Shown here piece by piece: positions 1 through 9,390 of a stretch of 64,000 bases of DNA. The translations under genes were made by a program, and so were the position numbers. Source of the DNA: Bacteroidales bacterium (GTDB lineage Bacteria > Bacteroidota > Bacteroidia > Bacteroidales > Prolixibacteraceae). The number at the start of each line of letters is the position of its first letter. The stretch's first letter is position 1. The stretch spans positions 1-64,000 of the forward strand of contig JAAYAG010000077.1 of NCBI GenBank assembly GCA_012719495.1, written 5' to 3'. Below the pieces are notes generated by a model. It was not told where the DNA came from. It saw only the letters and a program-made list of their open reading frames with translations, and ran no database searches.

Positions 1-163
1 CAACAGCTTACAACAGGTGCGCGCTGCTCTTGCAGGGCGCACACACGCGGTATAAAAAATTGCCGGAATAGTAGGTTATTCAAGGCTTGTAGCCCCGCAT
101 CAACTTTTTGCAACGGTGGATGCGAACGCAGCCCGCTCACCCAAACGTTTCATACCTCAAAAC

Positions 164-217
164 CGTTAGCAGCAATCATCCTACTGGTTTAAAAACAGTT
201 GAGTTTTACTGCTAACG
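164..217. repeat. Inverted repeat CGTTAGCAG / CTGCTAACG, attC-like
   Basis: Perfect 9-bp arms at 164-172 and 209-217 enclose 36 bases. The GTTAGCAG core recalls the GTT-containing end of integron attC sites, and comparable sites lie before genes at about 3.3, 9.3, 10.1, 12.0 and 14.7 kb. The fit to the GTTRRRY consensus is imperfect, so integron origin is inference. Confidence 0.4.
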
Positions 218-299
218 ATATTATCTTTACAGGGATAGACTCCTGGACAAGGCCGGTTTTAGCAATGGTGCTTTAAAAGCCCGAGCGCAATCAAAGTTA

Positions 300-446
300 G
301 AATGTAAAAAGTCATATTCTTTTATGACTTGGGTTAGAGTTTAATGGTGATCCGTCATATGACGGAATCCCGATCGGAATACTGTCAAAATTAGAAATTA
401 CATTCCATGGAGTTTTTTATATAAATTTCTAAAAACACTTGATGTA
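300..446 (+). ncRNA. Candidate bridge-RNA region of the IS110-type element
   Basis: IS110-family elements are known to carry a structured non-coding RNA (bridge RNA) next to the recombinase gene that pairs with donor and target DNA. In the IS110 subgroup it lies 5' of the gene; in the IS1111 subgroup it lies 3'. Here the 5' side shows two consecutive self-complementary elements (309-330 and 352-365) and no reading frame. The 3' side is short and less structured. No boundaries or guide loops can be defined without aligning further copies. Confidence 0.3.
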
Positions 447-1861
447 ATGAGTAGTGAAAACATGACATTAGAAGTGGTCAATCCCAATGCTGCAGGAATT
501 GACATAGGCAGTCGCAGCCATTGGGTGGCTGTAGGACAAAATGCCGAAGATGTAAAAGAATTCGGCGTTTATAGTGAAGATCATGAGGCTTTATGCCAAT
601 GGTTAACCAAACACAAAGTGACCAGTATTGCCATGGAAAGTACTGGAACTTACTGGCAAAACTTGTTTTCATCGTTAGTCGCCCATGGCTTTGACGTGAT
701 TTTGGTCAATGGCAGGCAAACCAAAAACATCAAAGGCAAGAAGACCGATATCAAAGATTGTCAATGGATTCAGAAATTACATTGTTTAGGATTGCTTTCG
801 AGTAGCTTTTTGCCCGATAGTACAACCGACATAATCAGGACCTACAGCAGGCATCGTCAGAATATTCTACAACAATCAGCAAGGACAGTCCTTAAAATGC
901 AGAAATATTTACGATTAATGAATCTGCGGTTAGACGTTGTGGTAAAGGATATCGTTGGTGAAACGGGCACCAAGATCATAAGTGCATTCATCGCAGGAGA
1001 AAGGTCCGGTAAAAAGCTGGCAGAAAACCGACACTATAATTGCCGCAAATCAGAAGAAGAAATAGCCAAAGCCCTTCAATTCAACGGACGGGCTGATTAT
1101 GTGTTTGCCCTAAAACACGAATGGGGAACTTATTTGCACCTGCAACAGCAACTTAATGAAGTCGATGCACAAATTAAAGAATTGCTCACCGACATCATTG
1201 ATAAAGATGACAATAAAAAACAGCATGTGGCAACCCAAAAAACACATAAAAGAAAAAACAAAAATACGCTTCGGGGAACCGATATGAACCAGATGGCCTA
1301 TCAATATTTTGAGGGGATTGACCTAATGGCCATCGAAGGTGTCAATGATGCTACTATTATGTCTATAATCAGTGAGATTGGATTAGAGGGAATAAAAAAA
1401 TTTGAAACATCCAAACAATTTACAGCATGGTTACGCCTTGCTCCCAATAACAAAATAAGTGGGGGCAAGGTATTGAACCATCATATTCCAAAAGGAAGTA
1501 GTAGGTTAAAAATAGCATTACGAAATGCAGCAAATGCCATTGGTAATTTAAAAGAAGGACACCTGTCCGACTTCTTTAAAAGAATCTGCTATAAAAAAGG
1601 GAGGACAACAGCGATTAATGCAACCGCAAGAAAACTTGCCGTAATCATCTGGAATATGTTGGTTAAAGAAATGCCATATGAATCACCAACCCAATATTTA
1701 TTCCTCGATGAAAAAAGAAAACTTGGATTGGTTAAAAGGATCAAAAAGCAAATCGCTAAATTTGAACTGCAACCCGATCAGCTCGGATTTGCGATAACCT
1801 AATATTTAGCTATTTAGATCTGACGTTAGTCGGAAGGCAAAAAGACACAGCATTTGACAGT
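381..1861 (+). mobile_element. IS110/IS1111-type insertion sequence, ends uncertain
   Basis: One DEDD transposase gene is flanked by a 9-bp inverted repeat, ACTGTCAAA at 381-389 and TTTGACAGT at 1853-1861. IS1111-type members have short subterminal inverted repeats and IS110-type members have none, so these arms may be subterminal repeats or chance. No target-site duplication is expected for this family. The coordinates give the minimum span supported by the repeat; the real tips probably lie outside it. Confidence 0.5.
447..1802 (+). CDS. IS110 family transposase (DEDD recombinase)
   Basis: Catalyses RNA-guided insertion and excision of its own element. The N-terminal RuvC-like DEDD domain is complete: D19 in AGIDIG, E64 in AMESTGTYW, and D101 and D104 in KKTDIKDCQWIQ. 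The C-terminal Transposase_20 domain begins near residue 288 with a helix-hairpin-helix-like stretch (AIEGVNDATIMSIISEIG) and holds the WLRLAPNNKISGGK motif, whose S338 corresponds to the nucleophilic serine of the family. At 451 residues it is slightly longer than the usual 300-450. A lysine-rich insert lies at about residues 255-275 (KKQHVATQKTHKRKNKN). The gene is intact, so the element may be active. The ATG follows an in-frame-stop-rich leader; no strong ribosome binding site is visible, as is usual in Bacteroidota. Confidence 0.95.
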   Translation: MSSENMTLEVVNPNAAGIDIGSRSHWVAVGQNAEDVKEFGVYSEDHEALCQWLTKHKVTSIAMESTGTYWQNLFSSLVAHGFDVILVNGRQTKNIKGKKTDIKDCQWIQKLHCLGLLSSSFLPDSTTDIIRTYSRHRQNILQQSARTVLKMQKYLRLMNLRLDVVVKDIVGETGTKIISAFIAGERSGKKLAENRHYNCRKSEEEIAKALQFNGRADYVFALKHEWGTYLHLQQQLNEVDAQIKELLTDIIDKDDNKKQHVATQKTHKRKNKNTLRGTDMNQMAYQYFEGIDLMAIEGVNDATIMSIISEIGLEGIKKFETSKQFTAWLRLAPNNKISGGKVLNHHIPKGSSRLKIALRNAANAIGNLKEGHLSDFFKRICYKKGRTTAINATARKLAVIIWNMLVKEMPYESPTQYLFLDEKRKLGLVKRIKKQIAKFELQPDQLGFAIT

Positions 1862-1936
1862 TTATAGGTTTTCTTCTTGCTAATTCTTTTGGAGTACAAT
1901 TGCTAATTAAAACCAAAATATTTGATTTCTTATCCA

Positions 1937-1965
1937 TTTGAATTATTGCATTTTGTGTATATTTG
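1937..1965 (+). promoter_or_regulatory. Bacteroidota-type promoter before the Fic gene
   Basis: A TTTG at 1937-1940 and a TATATTTG at 1958-1965 are separated by 17 bases, close to the Bacteroidota sigma-ABfr consensus (TTTG, about 19 nt, TAnnTTTG). The start codon follows 44 bases downstream. Confidence 0.55.
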
Positions 1966-1973
1966 TGCTAATT

Positions 1974-1995
1974 ACTCAGTAAATACTTAGTAAAT
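1974..1995. repeat. Tandem 11-bp repeat between promoter and Fic start
   Basis: ACTCAGTAAAT is followed directly by ACTTAGTAAAT, one mismatch in 11. An 11-bp period places both copies on nearly the same helix face, so this may be a paired binding site, perhaps for the winged-helix end of the Fic protein itself. The binding role is inference. Confidence 0.5.
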
Positions 1996-2009
1996 AACTT
2001 TTATTGATT

Positions 2010-3170
2010 ATGGCTAAATTTAAGCATTCAGATATACGACTAGTCCAACCGACTTTTGACTCAAGATTAACCGACCTGGTAATTGAGTTAGACCATCTAA
2101 GAAAAAAGAGACTTGGTGGAACTACTCATCCGCATGTTTTTTTTCAACTTAAGAGTATTTTTCAGACACTTGAGAGTATTGGTTCTGCAAGAATTGAAGG
2201 AAACAATACTACAATCTCAGAATTTATTGAAACGAAACTTGAAGAAAGGGAATATGTTAATGAACAAATACAAGAAATTCGAAATATTGAGAAAAGTATA
2301 AATTATATTGAACAAGAGTCTGAACAAATTCCAATTGGTAGATTTTTTATTAGTAATCTTCATCAAATGATAGTTGATGGACTGACACCTCCACCAAAAG
2401 GTGAAGGTGATTCAAATCCAGGCACCTATCGAAATCATGCTGTGGAAATAAAAGGGGCATCACATAAGCCACCTGAAACTCAACAGCAAGTCGATAGCTA
2501 TATGCAAGAACTCTTTGATTTTGTCAATGAGGAATCTTCCCCCAAATACGATTTGTTAAAAATGGCAATAGCTCACCATCGCTTTATGTGGATTCACCCA
2601 TTTGGAAATGGTAATGGTCGAGTGGGCAGATTATTTACTTATGCCTTACTTGTTAAAGCTGGATTTAATGTTCATGTTGGTAGAATTTTAAATCCAACAG
2701 CAATTTTCTGTAATGATAGAGACCAATACTATAAATTTCTTTCTGGTGCAGATACTGGTAGTGATGAAGGATTAATTGACTGGTGTACTTATGTTTTAGA
2801 AGGTTTAAAAGCTGAAATTGATAAAATTGATATGTTGCTTGACTATGATTATTTGAAGAGCTCAATTCTTATTCCTGCTTTAGATTACTCAAAAACAATG
2901 AAATATATTGATAATAGAGAATATAAGATTCTTAAAGTAACAGTTGAAAAACAAGTTGTGCAAAATTCCGATATTCAAGCGGTTTTAAAGGAGAATCATA
3001 TGACATCTATTTCAAGATACATCAGGGTTTTGAAAGAAAAAAAGATGATAGCTAGTGAAAAGGATAATGTCAGAAAATACCATATAAACTTCACAAACAA
3101 TTTTTTGATTAGAAGTGTAATTAAAAAACTGGAGGAAGAAGGATTTATACCAATGAATAATGCCCAATAA
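2010..3170 (+). CDS. Fic family AMPylase with winged-helix C-terminus
   Basis: Transfers AMP, or another nucleotide moiety, from NTP to a hydroxyl side chain of a target protein. The Fic core motif HPFGNGNGRVGR is complete, with the catalytic histidine at residue 196. An N-terminal SARIEG at residues 59-64 matches the (S/T)xxxE(G/N) inhibitory helix, so the enzyme is predicted to be self-inhibited through E63 (class II type). The last 80 residues read as a winged helix (SISRYIRVLKEKKMI), an arrangement common in Fic proteins that bind DNA and control their own gene. The ATG at 2010 is preferred over an in-frame TTG two codons upstream. It stands alone with its own promoter. No antitoxin-like partner lies upstream. 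The target protein is unknown. Confidence 0.9.
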   Translation: MAKFKHSDIRLVQPTFDSRLTDLVIELDHLRKKRLGGTTHPHVFFQLKSIFQTLESIGSARIEGNNTTISEFIETKLEEREYVNEQIQEIRNIEKSINYIEQESEQIPIGRFFISNLHQMIVDGLTPPPKGEGDSNPGTYRNHAVEIKGASHKPPETQQQVDSYMQELFDFVNEESSPKYDLLKMAIAHHRFMWIHPFGNGNGRVGRLFTYALLVKAGFNVHVGRILNPTAIFCNDRDQYYKFLSGADTGSDEGLIDWCTYVLEGLKAEIDKIDMLLDYDYLKSSILIPALDYSKTMKYIDNREYKILKVTVEKQVVQNSDIQAVLKENHMTSISRYIRVLKEKKMIASEKDNVRKYHINFTNNFLIRSVIKKLEEEGFIPMNNAQ

Positions 3171-3224
3171 AAACTATATGTCAATTGCCGTTTTAGTGCT
3201 GACAACAAGCCGCATAGCCCGCAA

Positions 3225-3242
3225 TCCCGATAATTATCGGGA
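3225..3242. repeat. 18-bp perfect palindrome TCCCGATAATTATCGGGA
   Basis: Perfect self-complementary sequence downstream of the Fic gene without a T-tract. A similar TCCCGA-CAAA-TCGGGA stem occurs at 53861-53876, suggesting a dispersed small palindrome in this genome. It could act as a weak transcription stop or be an intergenic repeat. Confidence 0.5.
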
Positions 3243-3293
3243 GCGATGGGGTTCGACAGACAAACGACCAGAGGGAGTTCAGCAAAGCTAAAG

Positions 3294-3348
3294 TTTCACG
3301 CACCCTGCCCCTAATCATATTGGCGGAACGTTAGGGGCAAGTGTGAAA
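3294..3348. repeat. attC-like imperfect hairpin before the small gene
   Basis: Two paired blocks form one long imperfect hairpin: TTTCAC (3294-3299) with GTGAAA (3343-3348), and CCCCTAA (3308-3314) with TTAGGGG (3331-3337). The two-block layout with an unpaired centre is the form of an integron attC site. Its right arm, CGTTAGGGGCAAGTGTGA (3329-3346), matches 16 of 18 bases of the site before the GNAT gene (9345-9362). Confidence 0.55.
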
Positions 3349-3363
3349 AATGATAAGAACACA

Positions 3364-3681
3364 ATGACAAATTATAAGTTTACAGGGAAGCTTGGTGAAT
3401 TGATTGAAAAAGCCGAACACGGAAGTGAATCAGATGTGGACTACATAATGAATCATTTATCGAAAGACTCTTCTTTAGCTATGACGAGATTTGTTGACTA
3501 TGCACTAAGTCATGTAGAAAATCAGAATGGCATTAAGCGCTTAGAATACTATTTATTTAACGGAACTCTTATACAACGCAATTATTCTTCACTGTTTTTC
3601 AATAGACGGTTAGATTACGAAATTGTACTGCAAGCATTTAAAGAAGGACGAATAGATGAAATTCAAGCATTCGCCAGATAA
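3364..3681 (+). CDS. Small helical hypothetical protein
   Basis: Family not recognised. About 105 residues, soluble, mainly helical and charged, without signal peptide or membrane segment; the middle (SSLAMTRFVDYALSHVENQNG) reads like a helical repeat. The ATG at 3364 is chosen because a GTG seven codons upstream lies inside the hairpin arm. It sits between an attC-like hairpin and a spacer of similar style, the arrangement of a gene cassette. Function unknown. Confidence 0.55.
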   Translation: MTNYKFTGKLGELIEKAEHGSESDVDYIMNHLSKDSSLAMTRFVDYALSHVENQNGIKRLEYYLFNGTLIQRNYSSLFFNRRLDYEIVLQAFKEGRIDEIQAFAR

Positions 3682-4061
3682 GGAAAAACACCAGCCCATA
3701 ACATAATAACACCTACCTAAAAGTGACGGTTCAGTGGTTAAACCAAGTTTTGTGCTTCTATCAAAGTTTCTGCTTGGTTGACAGAGCTTTACCCCGAAAC
3801 CGGCTACCTTTGGGTAGCTTTGCAAAACATTGCCCGCTAGTGCTGATTTACCTTCGCTGATTGTTGATTCCGCTCAGAAGGATAACAGGCATGTCAGGAA
3901 ATAAAATGATCCCTGTAACTAAAAAAAATTTAATAAAATCAATAAATTAGCAACTACAAAAAATAGATCAATATGAAACGAGTATGTAAAATACCTATAT
4001 ACTAGAAATGATTTAATACATGCAAGTTCCATACGATGCTTAAAATAAACAATTTAATCTT
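3682..4061. other. Intergenic spacer
   Basis: No gene seen. A short hairpin (GCTACC 3803-3808, loop TTTG, GGTAGC 3813-3818) followed by TTTG may be a weak terminator or part of a cassette-type recombination site. The last 150 bases are AT-rich and must hold the promoter of the following esterase pair; no clean TAnnTTTG motif is visible. Confidence 0.5.
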
Positions 4062-5216
4062 ATGACTAAAAACACAATTTTTCGTTCACTTATTGCCGGG
4101 GCATTCCTTTGTTTCTCGGGATGGGCAGTGGGTCAGCCCGGAGGCTTTGGAAGATCTCCGCAGATCAATCCCGATAAAACGGTGACTTTCCGCATTAACG
4201 CGCCAAATGCACAGGATGTTAAACTAAGTGTACAATCGGAAAAAGGGCCTGTACAAATGGTTAAAGGCGAAAGAGGCTCGTGGAGTGTTACCGTAGGGCC
4301 TGTGAAACCCGACATTTATCCCTATTCTTTTATTGTTGATGGTATTCAGGTTATGGATGCGGGTAATATGTACTATTTCCCAAATGAACGGTTCAAAGGC
4401 AGCCTGCTCGATGTGCGTGGCGATTCTTCGCTGATCCATTCAATAAGGGATGTACCTCACGGAACTGTTACGTATGAGTACTACCCATCGGCTGAAGGGA
4501 CAACGGGTACCGTGCTTGTTTATACCCCACCGGGATACAACAAGAACCCTGGTGTGAAGTACCCGGTATTTTACCTCGTTAGCGGAACTACTGATACCGA
4601 AGAAACATGGTTTAAAGTAGGCAAGGCTAACCTAATCCTCGATAACCTTATTGCCGAAGGGAAAGCTAAGCCTATGATTATTGTGATGCCTTATGGTAAT
4701 ATCGAAGCTAGAATTGCAGAACAAAAGGGAGGGCTTAAACCTGCCGACCCAGCCGACAGGGAAAGTGCTGAGGCCATTGCGCGATCAAAGACCTTTGAAC
4801 GAGACCTGGTGGACAATCTTATTCCTTATATTGAAAAGAATTACAGGGTTATTGCCAACAGTGAAAACCGTGCCATAGGGGGCTTTTCGCGCGGAGGAGG
4901 CCAAACCCTTAGGACTGGATTCGGAAATATGGACAAGTTTGCCTGGATATGCTGTTACAGTGCATACCTGTCAACTACCGAGCTGGAACGTGATTTCAAA
5001 AAGGTAGTTGGAAACCCGAAAGAAACAAACCAGAAGCTCAAACTATTGTGGGTTAGTGTAGGCACCGAGGACCGCCTTTACAATCCTACAACCGAATTCA
5101 TCAACTATTTAAAGGCAAAGGACATCAACTATAAGTCGCTTATAACATCAGGTGGCCATACCTGGATGAATACCAAAGCCTATCTAGCCAATACGGCACC
5201 TTTACTTTTCAAATAA
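4062..5216 (+). CDS. Secreted CE1-type esterase, paralogue 1
   Basis: Predicted to cleave feruloyl or acetyl esters on plant polysaccharides. A signal peptide (residues 1 to about 24, ending near AVGQ) is followed by an E-set/CBM48-like beta domain to about residue 125 and a CE1 alpha/beta-hydrolase domain with the YTPPGY motif. The triad can be placed as S276 in GGFSRGGG, D337 in GTEDRL and H366 in GGHTWMN. The arginine after the nucleophile replaces the methionine or leucine found in most paralogues here. It forms an operon with the next gene, 24 bases away. It is one of twelve CE1 domains of the same architecture in the window, and with its neighbour the only ones on the plus strand. The substrate is inferred from the family. 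Confidence 0.85.
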   Translation: MTKNTIFRSLIAGAFLCFSGWAVGQPGGFGRSPQINPDKTVTFRINAPNAQDVKLSVQSEKGPVQMVKGERGSWSVTVGPVKPDIYPYSFIVDGIQVMDAGNMYYFPNERFKGSLLDVRGDSSLIHSIRDVPHGTVTYEYYPSAEGTTGTVLVYTPPGYNKNPGVKYPVFYLVSGTTDTEETWFKVGKANLILDNLIAEGKAKPMIIVMPYGNIEARIAEQKGGLKPADPADRESAEAIARSKTFERDLVDNLIPYIEKNYRVIANSENRAIGGFSRGGGQTLRTGFGNMDKFAWICCYSAYLSTTELERDFKKVVGNPKETNQKLKLLWVSVGTEDRLYNPTTEFINYLKAKDINYKSLITSGGHTWMNTKAYLANTAPLLFK

Positions 5217-6314
<1,098 letters not shown>

Positions 6315-6338
6315 GAATAATTGAATTGAATGAAACTT

Positions 6339-6382
6339 AAACAAGCAAGGAGCCGCTTTGGCTATTCCTTGCTTGTTTTTTT
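6339..6382 (+). terminator. Rho-independent terminator of the plus-strand esterase pair
   Basis: A perfect 13-bp stem (AAACAAGCAAGGA 6339-6351 with TCCTTGCTTGTTT 6366-6378) runs into a T-tract through 6382. It starts 24 bases after the stop codon. Confidence 0.9.
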
Positions 6383-6566
6383 CTTACAGCTCTGATGGAC
6401 TTTGTGAGCCGGGATTATACATGACCCGCCGCACCTGTGCGATTGTATTGCGTAGATGCTGCGGGTTGCATTTATTGACCCTTGGAGGTATGTGCTCTCT
6501 TTATGATTGTTATTACTACTCTGCAAGGGATTATGATGAGTTATGGCAAATTACCGTGATGCGGCA

Positions 6567-7475
6567 TCAAAAACGCATAAAGAAATCCCATGTTTCTTTT
6601 GCTATCCAGTTGACATCCGATCCGGGATCTTTCACGTTGTCGGTATGACCACCAACGAATGAACCAAACATGACAGGATATTCTTCTGGAAGTCCTTTAA
6701 ATTCTGTCGTAACATGAGTTGGCGTTGTGGCTAATGGTATTTCTGGCAATTGTTTTAATCCGTTATCTTCGATGTGCGTCAATACGCAATACTTACCCCC
6801 CTGCTTGCGTTCATCGGAGTTAACATACTTGCAAAGTCCGTCTTCTGTACCTGTTGTGCTAAAGAAAGCAAGCGGTTCGTGTTTGTTCTCTGGGAGATAA
6901 ATGTTCCAGTTGGCCGGTGCATAACAAGCTACCGCACGAAGATCTTTCTGAAACTCCAATGACAACGAGTAGGTAACCATCGCGCCAAAGCTAAAGCCGC
7001 AGCAAAATACGCGGGAGGTGTCGATACTCAATTTCTCTTTAAACAGTTTAAGCATATCGGCAAAGAAGATGTGGTCTTTGTCATCAGCTCCACGCCAGGG
7101 AGAACGGTCGGTGTATCCCTGAGGCGCAACAAAAATAACAGGGATATTATCTCTTTCGGCATACGTTTTAAGCCCATAATAGTTGTTGTCAACCATTGTT
7201 TTCATACTCCCCCCCATCATGTGCATTGCAAAAATCAAACGGTAAGGTTTGTTCTTGTCGTAGTCTTGGGGAATTTCAATGGTGTATTGGCGGGTAAGCC
7301 CTGCACTTTCCATGGTATAAGTCCCACTTTTAAGATCTCCAAGGTCTTTACCGTAACCGGTACTGAGCGTTGGCGGATTTTTCAACTTACGGGTAACGTC
7401 GGCTGATTTACTTGGTTGTGCCTGAAGCGCAAAAAATGAAGCCAAAAAGATAATGATTACAACTATTTTTCTCAT
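6567..7475 (-). CDS. Secreted PHB-depolymerase/feruloyl-esterase-like hydrolase
   Basis: Alpha/beta hydrolase of the LpqC / poly(3-hydroxybutyrate) depolymerase type, a branch of CE1 distinct from the twelve paralogues. It has a signal peptide (residues 1 to about 20), an oxyanion-hole segment HMMGGS, nucleophile S162 in CGFSFGAM, a probable acid in TGTEDG and the histidine in GGHTDN near the C-terminus. No E-set domain. In this setting, between xylan-type esterases, a role in removing feruloyl or acetyl side groups is likelier than PHB breakdown. Transcribed alone, converging on the plus-strand esterase operon. Confidence 0.8.
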   Translation of the reverse strand: MRKIVVIIIFLASFFALQAQPSKSADVTRKLKNPPTLSTGYGKDLGDLKSGTYTMESAGLTRQYTIEIPQDYDKNKPYRLIFAMHMMGGSMKTMVDNNYYGLKTYAERDNIPVIFVAPQGYTDRSPWRGADDKDHIFFADMLKLFKEKLSIDTSRVFCCGFSFGAMVTYSLSLEFQKDLRAVACYAPANWNIYLPENKHEPLAFFSTTGTEDGLCKYVNSDERKQGGKYCVLTHIEDNGLKQLPEIPLATTPTHVTTEFKGLPEEYPVMFGSFVGGHTDNVKDPGSDVNWIAKETWDFFMRF

Positions 7476-8084
7476 CGCATATAATTTTAAATAATTTCTG
7501 GTTTTTTCTTGGTATCAGACGACTGATTTTAATTTTAGTTTAATCTGCCATCTTTGTTTGAAATGGAAACGAGTTAAGCGGCATATTCATATCAGGAAAC
7601 GGCTATTTTCTATCCTAATATTGATGGATTTTATACCCGTGGATGAATGGATGCGAGCTTGAATATTTCCATTCGCTACCGGGCGAAGATATACATAATC
7701 CTGTTTGGGTGTTTGCCAAAAATCTGCTTATCTTCTTTTTGCGACAAGGTAAGCCTTTCAATTCATCACAAACCATTGTTTCCTGCGCCACGCTTAATAA
7801 GGAAGATGCCGTCAGGCATTCAATACGGATAGCAATTCGTATGATCGGAAATAATCTTGTCTGGATGGTGACAGAACGGCAACCTTTTCCAACCTAACTC
7901 CTCCCCCTCATTGAATCTTTACCGGATGGATGGTATTCCTTCAAACAAGCAAAAGGGTACCCTTTGGAAAAAACACGTACCATTTTTCTCTTATGTAAAG
8001 TTTATTTGTATTTTTAATCTTTTTCATTAGCTTACTTTGTGTCAGATAATAAAGACCGTGCATAAATTCAAAAAAAGGAATAAC
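7476..8084. other. Intergenic region of about 600 bases
   Basis: It separates divergent genes and must hold both promoters. A plus-strand frame of 84 codons at 7643-7897 has no recognisable domain or start context and is not called. Before the serine hydrolase gene a TTTG (about 8005) and a TTACTTTG (8032-8039) form a poor match to the Bacteroidota promoter. Confidence 0.4.
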
Positions 8085-9068
8085 ATGGATAAAGAAAAAC
8101 TACATAGCTTAATTGAAAAAGAACAACCAAACATCTGTCAAGTAGTTATTTATAAAGACGGTAAAGAAATATATTCTGACGAGTGGAATAATTACAAAAA
8201 AAGTGATTGCACTCACATTATGTCGGCAACCAAAAGCATTGTATCATTATTAATTGGAATAGCATTAGACCAAGGCTTAATAAAAAGTATTGACGAAAGA
8301 GTGCTGGATTATTTTCCCGGCTACAACGTTAAACGGGGAGAGAAAACCATATACGATGTAACCATTAAACATTTACTTACCATGAAAGCTCCCTATAAAT
8401 GCAAAGGAGACCCATGGACAAAAGTATGTTCCAGTAATGATTGGACTTTATCATCGTTAGATTTTTTGGGCGGAAGAAAAGGTATCACAAACGAATTCAA
8501 CTATCAAACGGTTTGTTTGCACATATTAACAGGCTTAATAAATAAAGTAAGTAATATGACTCCTGCCGATTTTGCTAATAAGTATTTATTTGAACCTATA
8601 GGTGTACAAGGACACATTAATTACCTGGCTAAAACAGTCGAAGAGCATAAGGACTTCACAATGAATAAAAAACCGAAGGAAAATGTTTGGTTTTGTGATC
8701 CGCAAGGTGTTGGAACTGCTGGCTATGGTTTGTGTTTTTCAGCCGAAGATATGGCTAAAATAGGACAGCTTTGTTTAGACAAGGGTAATTTTAATGGAAA
8801 TCAAATTGTGCCTTCTGAGTGGATTGAAGAGATTACAAAGCCAACATGTACAACAGGAAATAAATTCATGAATATGATGTATGGTTATCTCTGGTGGATA
8901 ATTAATGAAGAAAAAAACATCTACGCCGCAATTGGTAATAGTGGAAATGTTATTTATATCGATCCGGAAAATAATCTGGCGATTGCTGTAACTTCTTATT
9001 TTAAGCCAACAGTGTTTGATCGAATTGATTTTATAGAAGGAATAATTAGGCCATTTATATTAAAATAA
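8085..9068 (+). CDS. Beta-lactamase-family serine hydrolase (class C / PBP-like)
   Basis: Member of the PF00144 family, which covers class C beta-lactamases, DD-peptidases and esterases. The SxxK motif is MSATKS, with the active serine at residue 47 and K50. The second motif region reads FNYQT, not the usual YxN, and the third is IGNSGN. There is no signal peptide, so it is cytoplasmic and an esterase or amidase is likelier than a resistance enzyme. The ATG at 8085 follows AAGGAA and is preferred over a TTG 16 codons upstream that falls on the promoter-like sequence. Confidence 0.8.
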   Translation: MDKEKLHSLIEKEQPNICQVVIYKDGKEIYSDEWNNYKKSDCTHIMSATKSIVSLLIGIALDQGLIKSIDERVLDYFPGYNVKRGEKTIYDVTIKHLLTMKAPYKCKGDPWTKVCSSNDWTLSSLDFLGGRKGITNEFNYQTVCLHILTGLINKVSNMTPADFANKYLFEPIGVQGHINYLAKTVEEHKDFTMNKKPKENVWFCDPQGVGTAGYGLCFSAEDMAKIGQLCLDKGNFNGNQIVPSEWIEEITKPTCTTGNKFMNMMYGYLWWIINEEKNIYAAIGNSGNVIYIDPENNLAIAVTSYFKPTVFDRIDFIEGIIRPFILK

Positions 9069-9084
9069 ATAGTAACAGTAGGGA

Positions 9085-9313
9085 CTCATCTCAAATGGAA
9101 TTGCTCCGAATGAATTTGCTACTAAAATTTTCAGGCAATTTAAACTAAAACCCGGGTATGAAACCAACGGATAGTTTCAATTTTTAAAAAATGAAGAATG
9201 GATTAAATGATAAAGCCGAATACAAAGCATTTTGGATAAGTAATGGCAAGCAATGTGTTGAATTTAAAGGTTTGCAGCCCGCTCGAACTGCCAGTGGTTT
9301 GACAGAAAGTTAG
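9085..9313 (+). pseudogene. Remnant of a small gene, broken by stops and a frame change
   Basis: Two protein-like pieces lie in different frames. The first (from 9085) reads ISNGIAPNEFATKIFRQFKL and ends at a TAG. The second (ATG at 9191) reads KAEYKAFWISNGKQCVEFKG and ends at the TAG at 9311-9313. The composition is protein-like and the two parts read as one interrupted domain. The family is not recognised. It precedes the attC-like hairpin of the GNAT gene. Confidence 0.35.
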
Positions 9314-9325
9314 CACGCAATTTGC

Positions 9326-9368
9326 CACGACTCATACATTTTAGCGTTATTGGCAAGTGTGAGTCGTG
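9326..9368. repeat. attC-like hairpin before the GNAT gene
   Basis: CACGACTCATAC (9326-9337) pairs with GTGTGAGTCGTG (9357-9368), with one G-T wobble in 12 and a 19-base loop. A second possible pairing is TTGCCA (9322-9327) with TGGCAA (9351-9356). CGTTATTGGCAAGTGTGA (9345-9362) matches 16 of 18 bases of the site at 3329-3346, which also precedes a small plus-strand gene. No T-tract follows, so it is not an ordinary terminator. Confidence 0.6.
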
Positions 9369-9390
9369 CATAGTATATAATTTTAATTTA

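Larger units (their letters stand above)
1..446. other. Non-coding left flank of the IS110-type transposase gene
   Basis: No convincing reading frame. The stretch holds a long-loop inverted repeat (164-217), an 8-bp-stem hairpin (309-316 with 323-330) and a perfect 14-bp palindrome (352-365) in front of the transposase gene. The style of the first 220 bases, with a CGTTAGCAG motif, resembles the spacer DNA seen before several small genes further right. The left end of the insertion element must lie somewhere in this stretch but cannot be fixed from one copy. Confidence 0.5.

Noticed and set aside
6358-6648. 96-codon plus-strand frame after the esterase pair
   Set aside because: Starts inside the terminator hairpin and runs into the opposite gene; no protein features.
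7643-7897. 84-codon plus-strand frame in the gap before the serine hydrolase
   Set aside because: No domain, no good start context, amino-acid composition not protein-like; overlapping frames of similar length exist.
8085-9068. Antibiotic-resistance beta-lactamase
   Set aside because: No signal peptide and a non-standard second motif; the family includes many esterases, so resistance is not supported.
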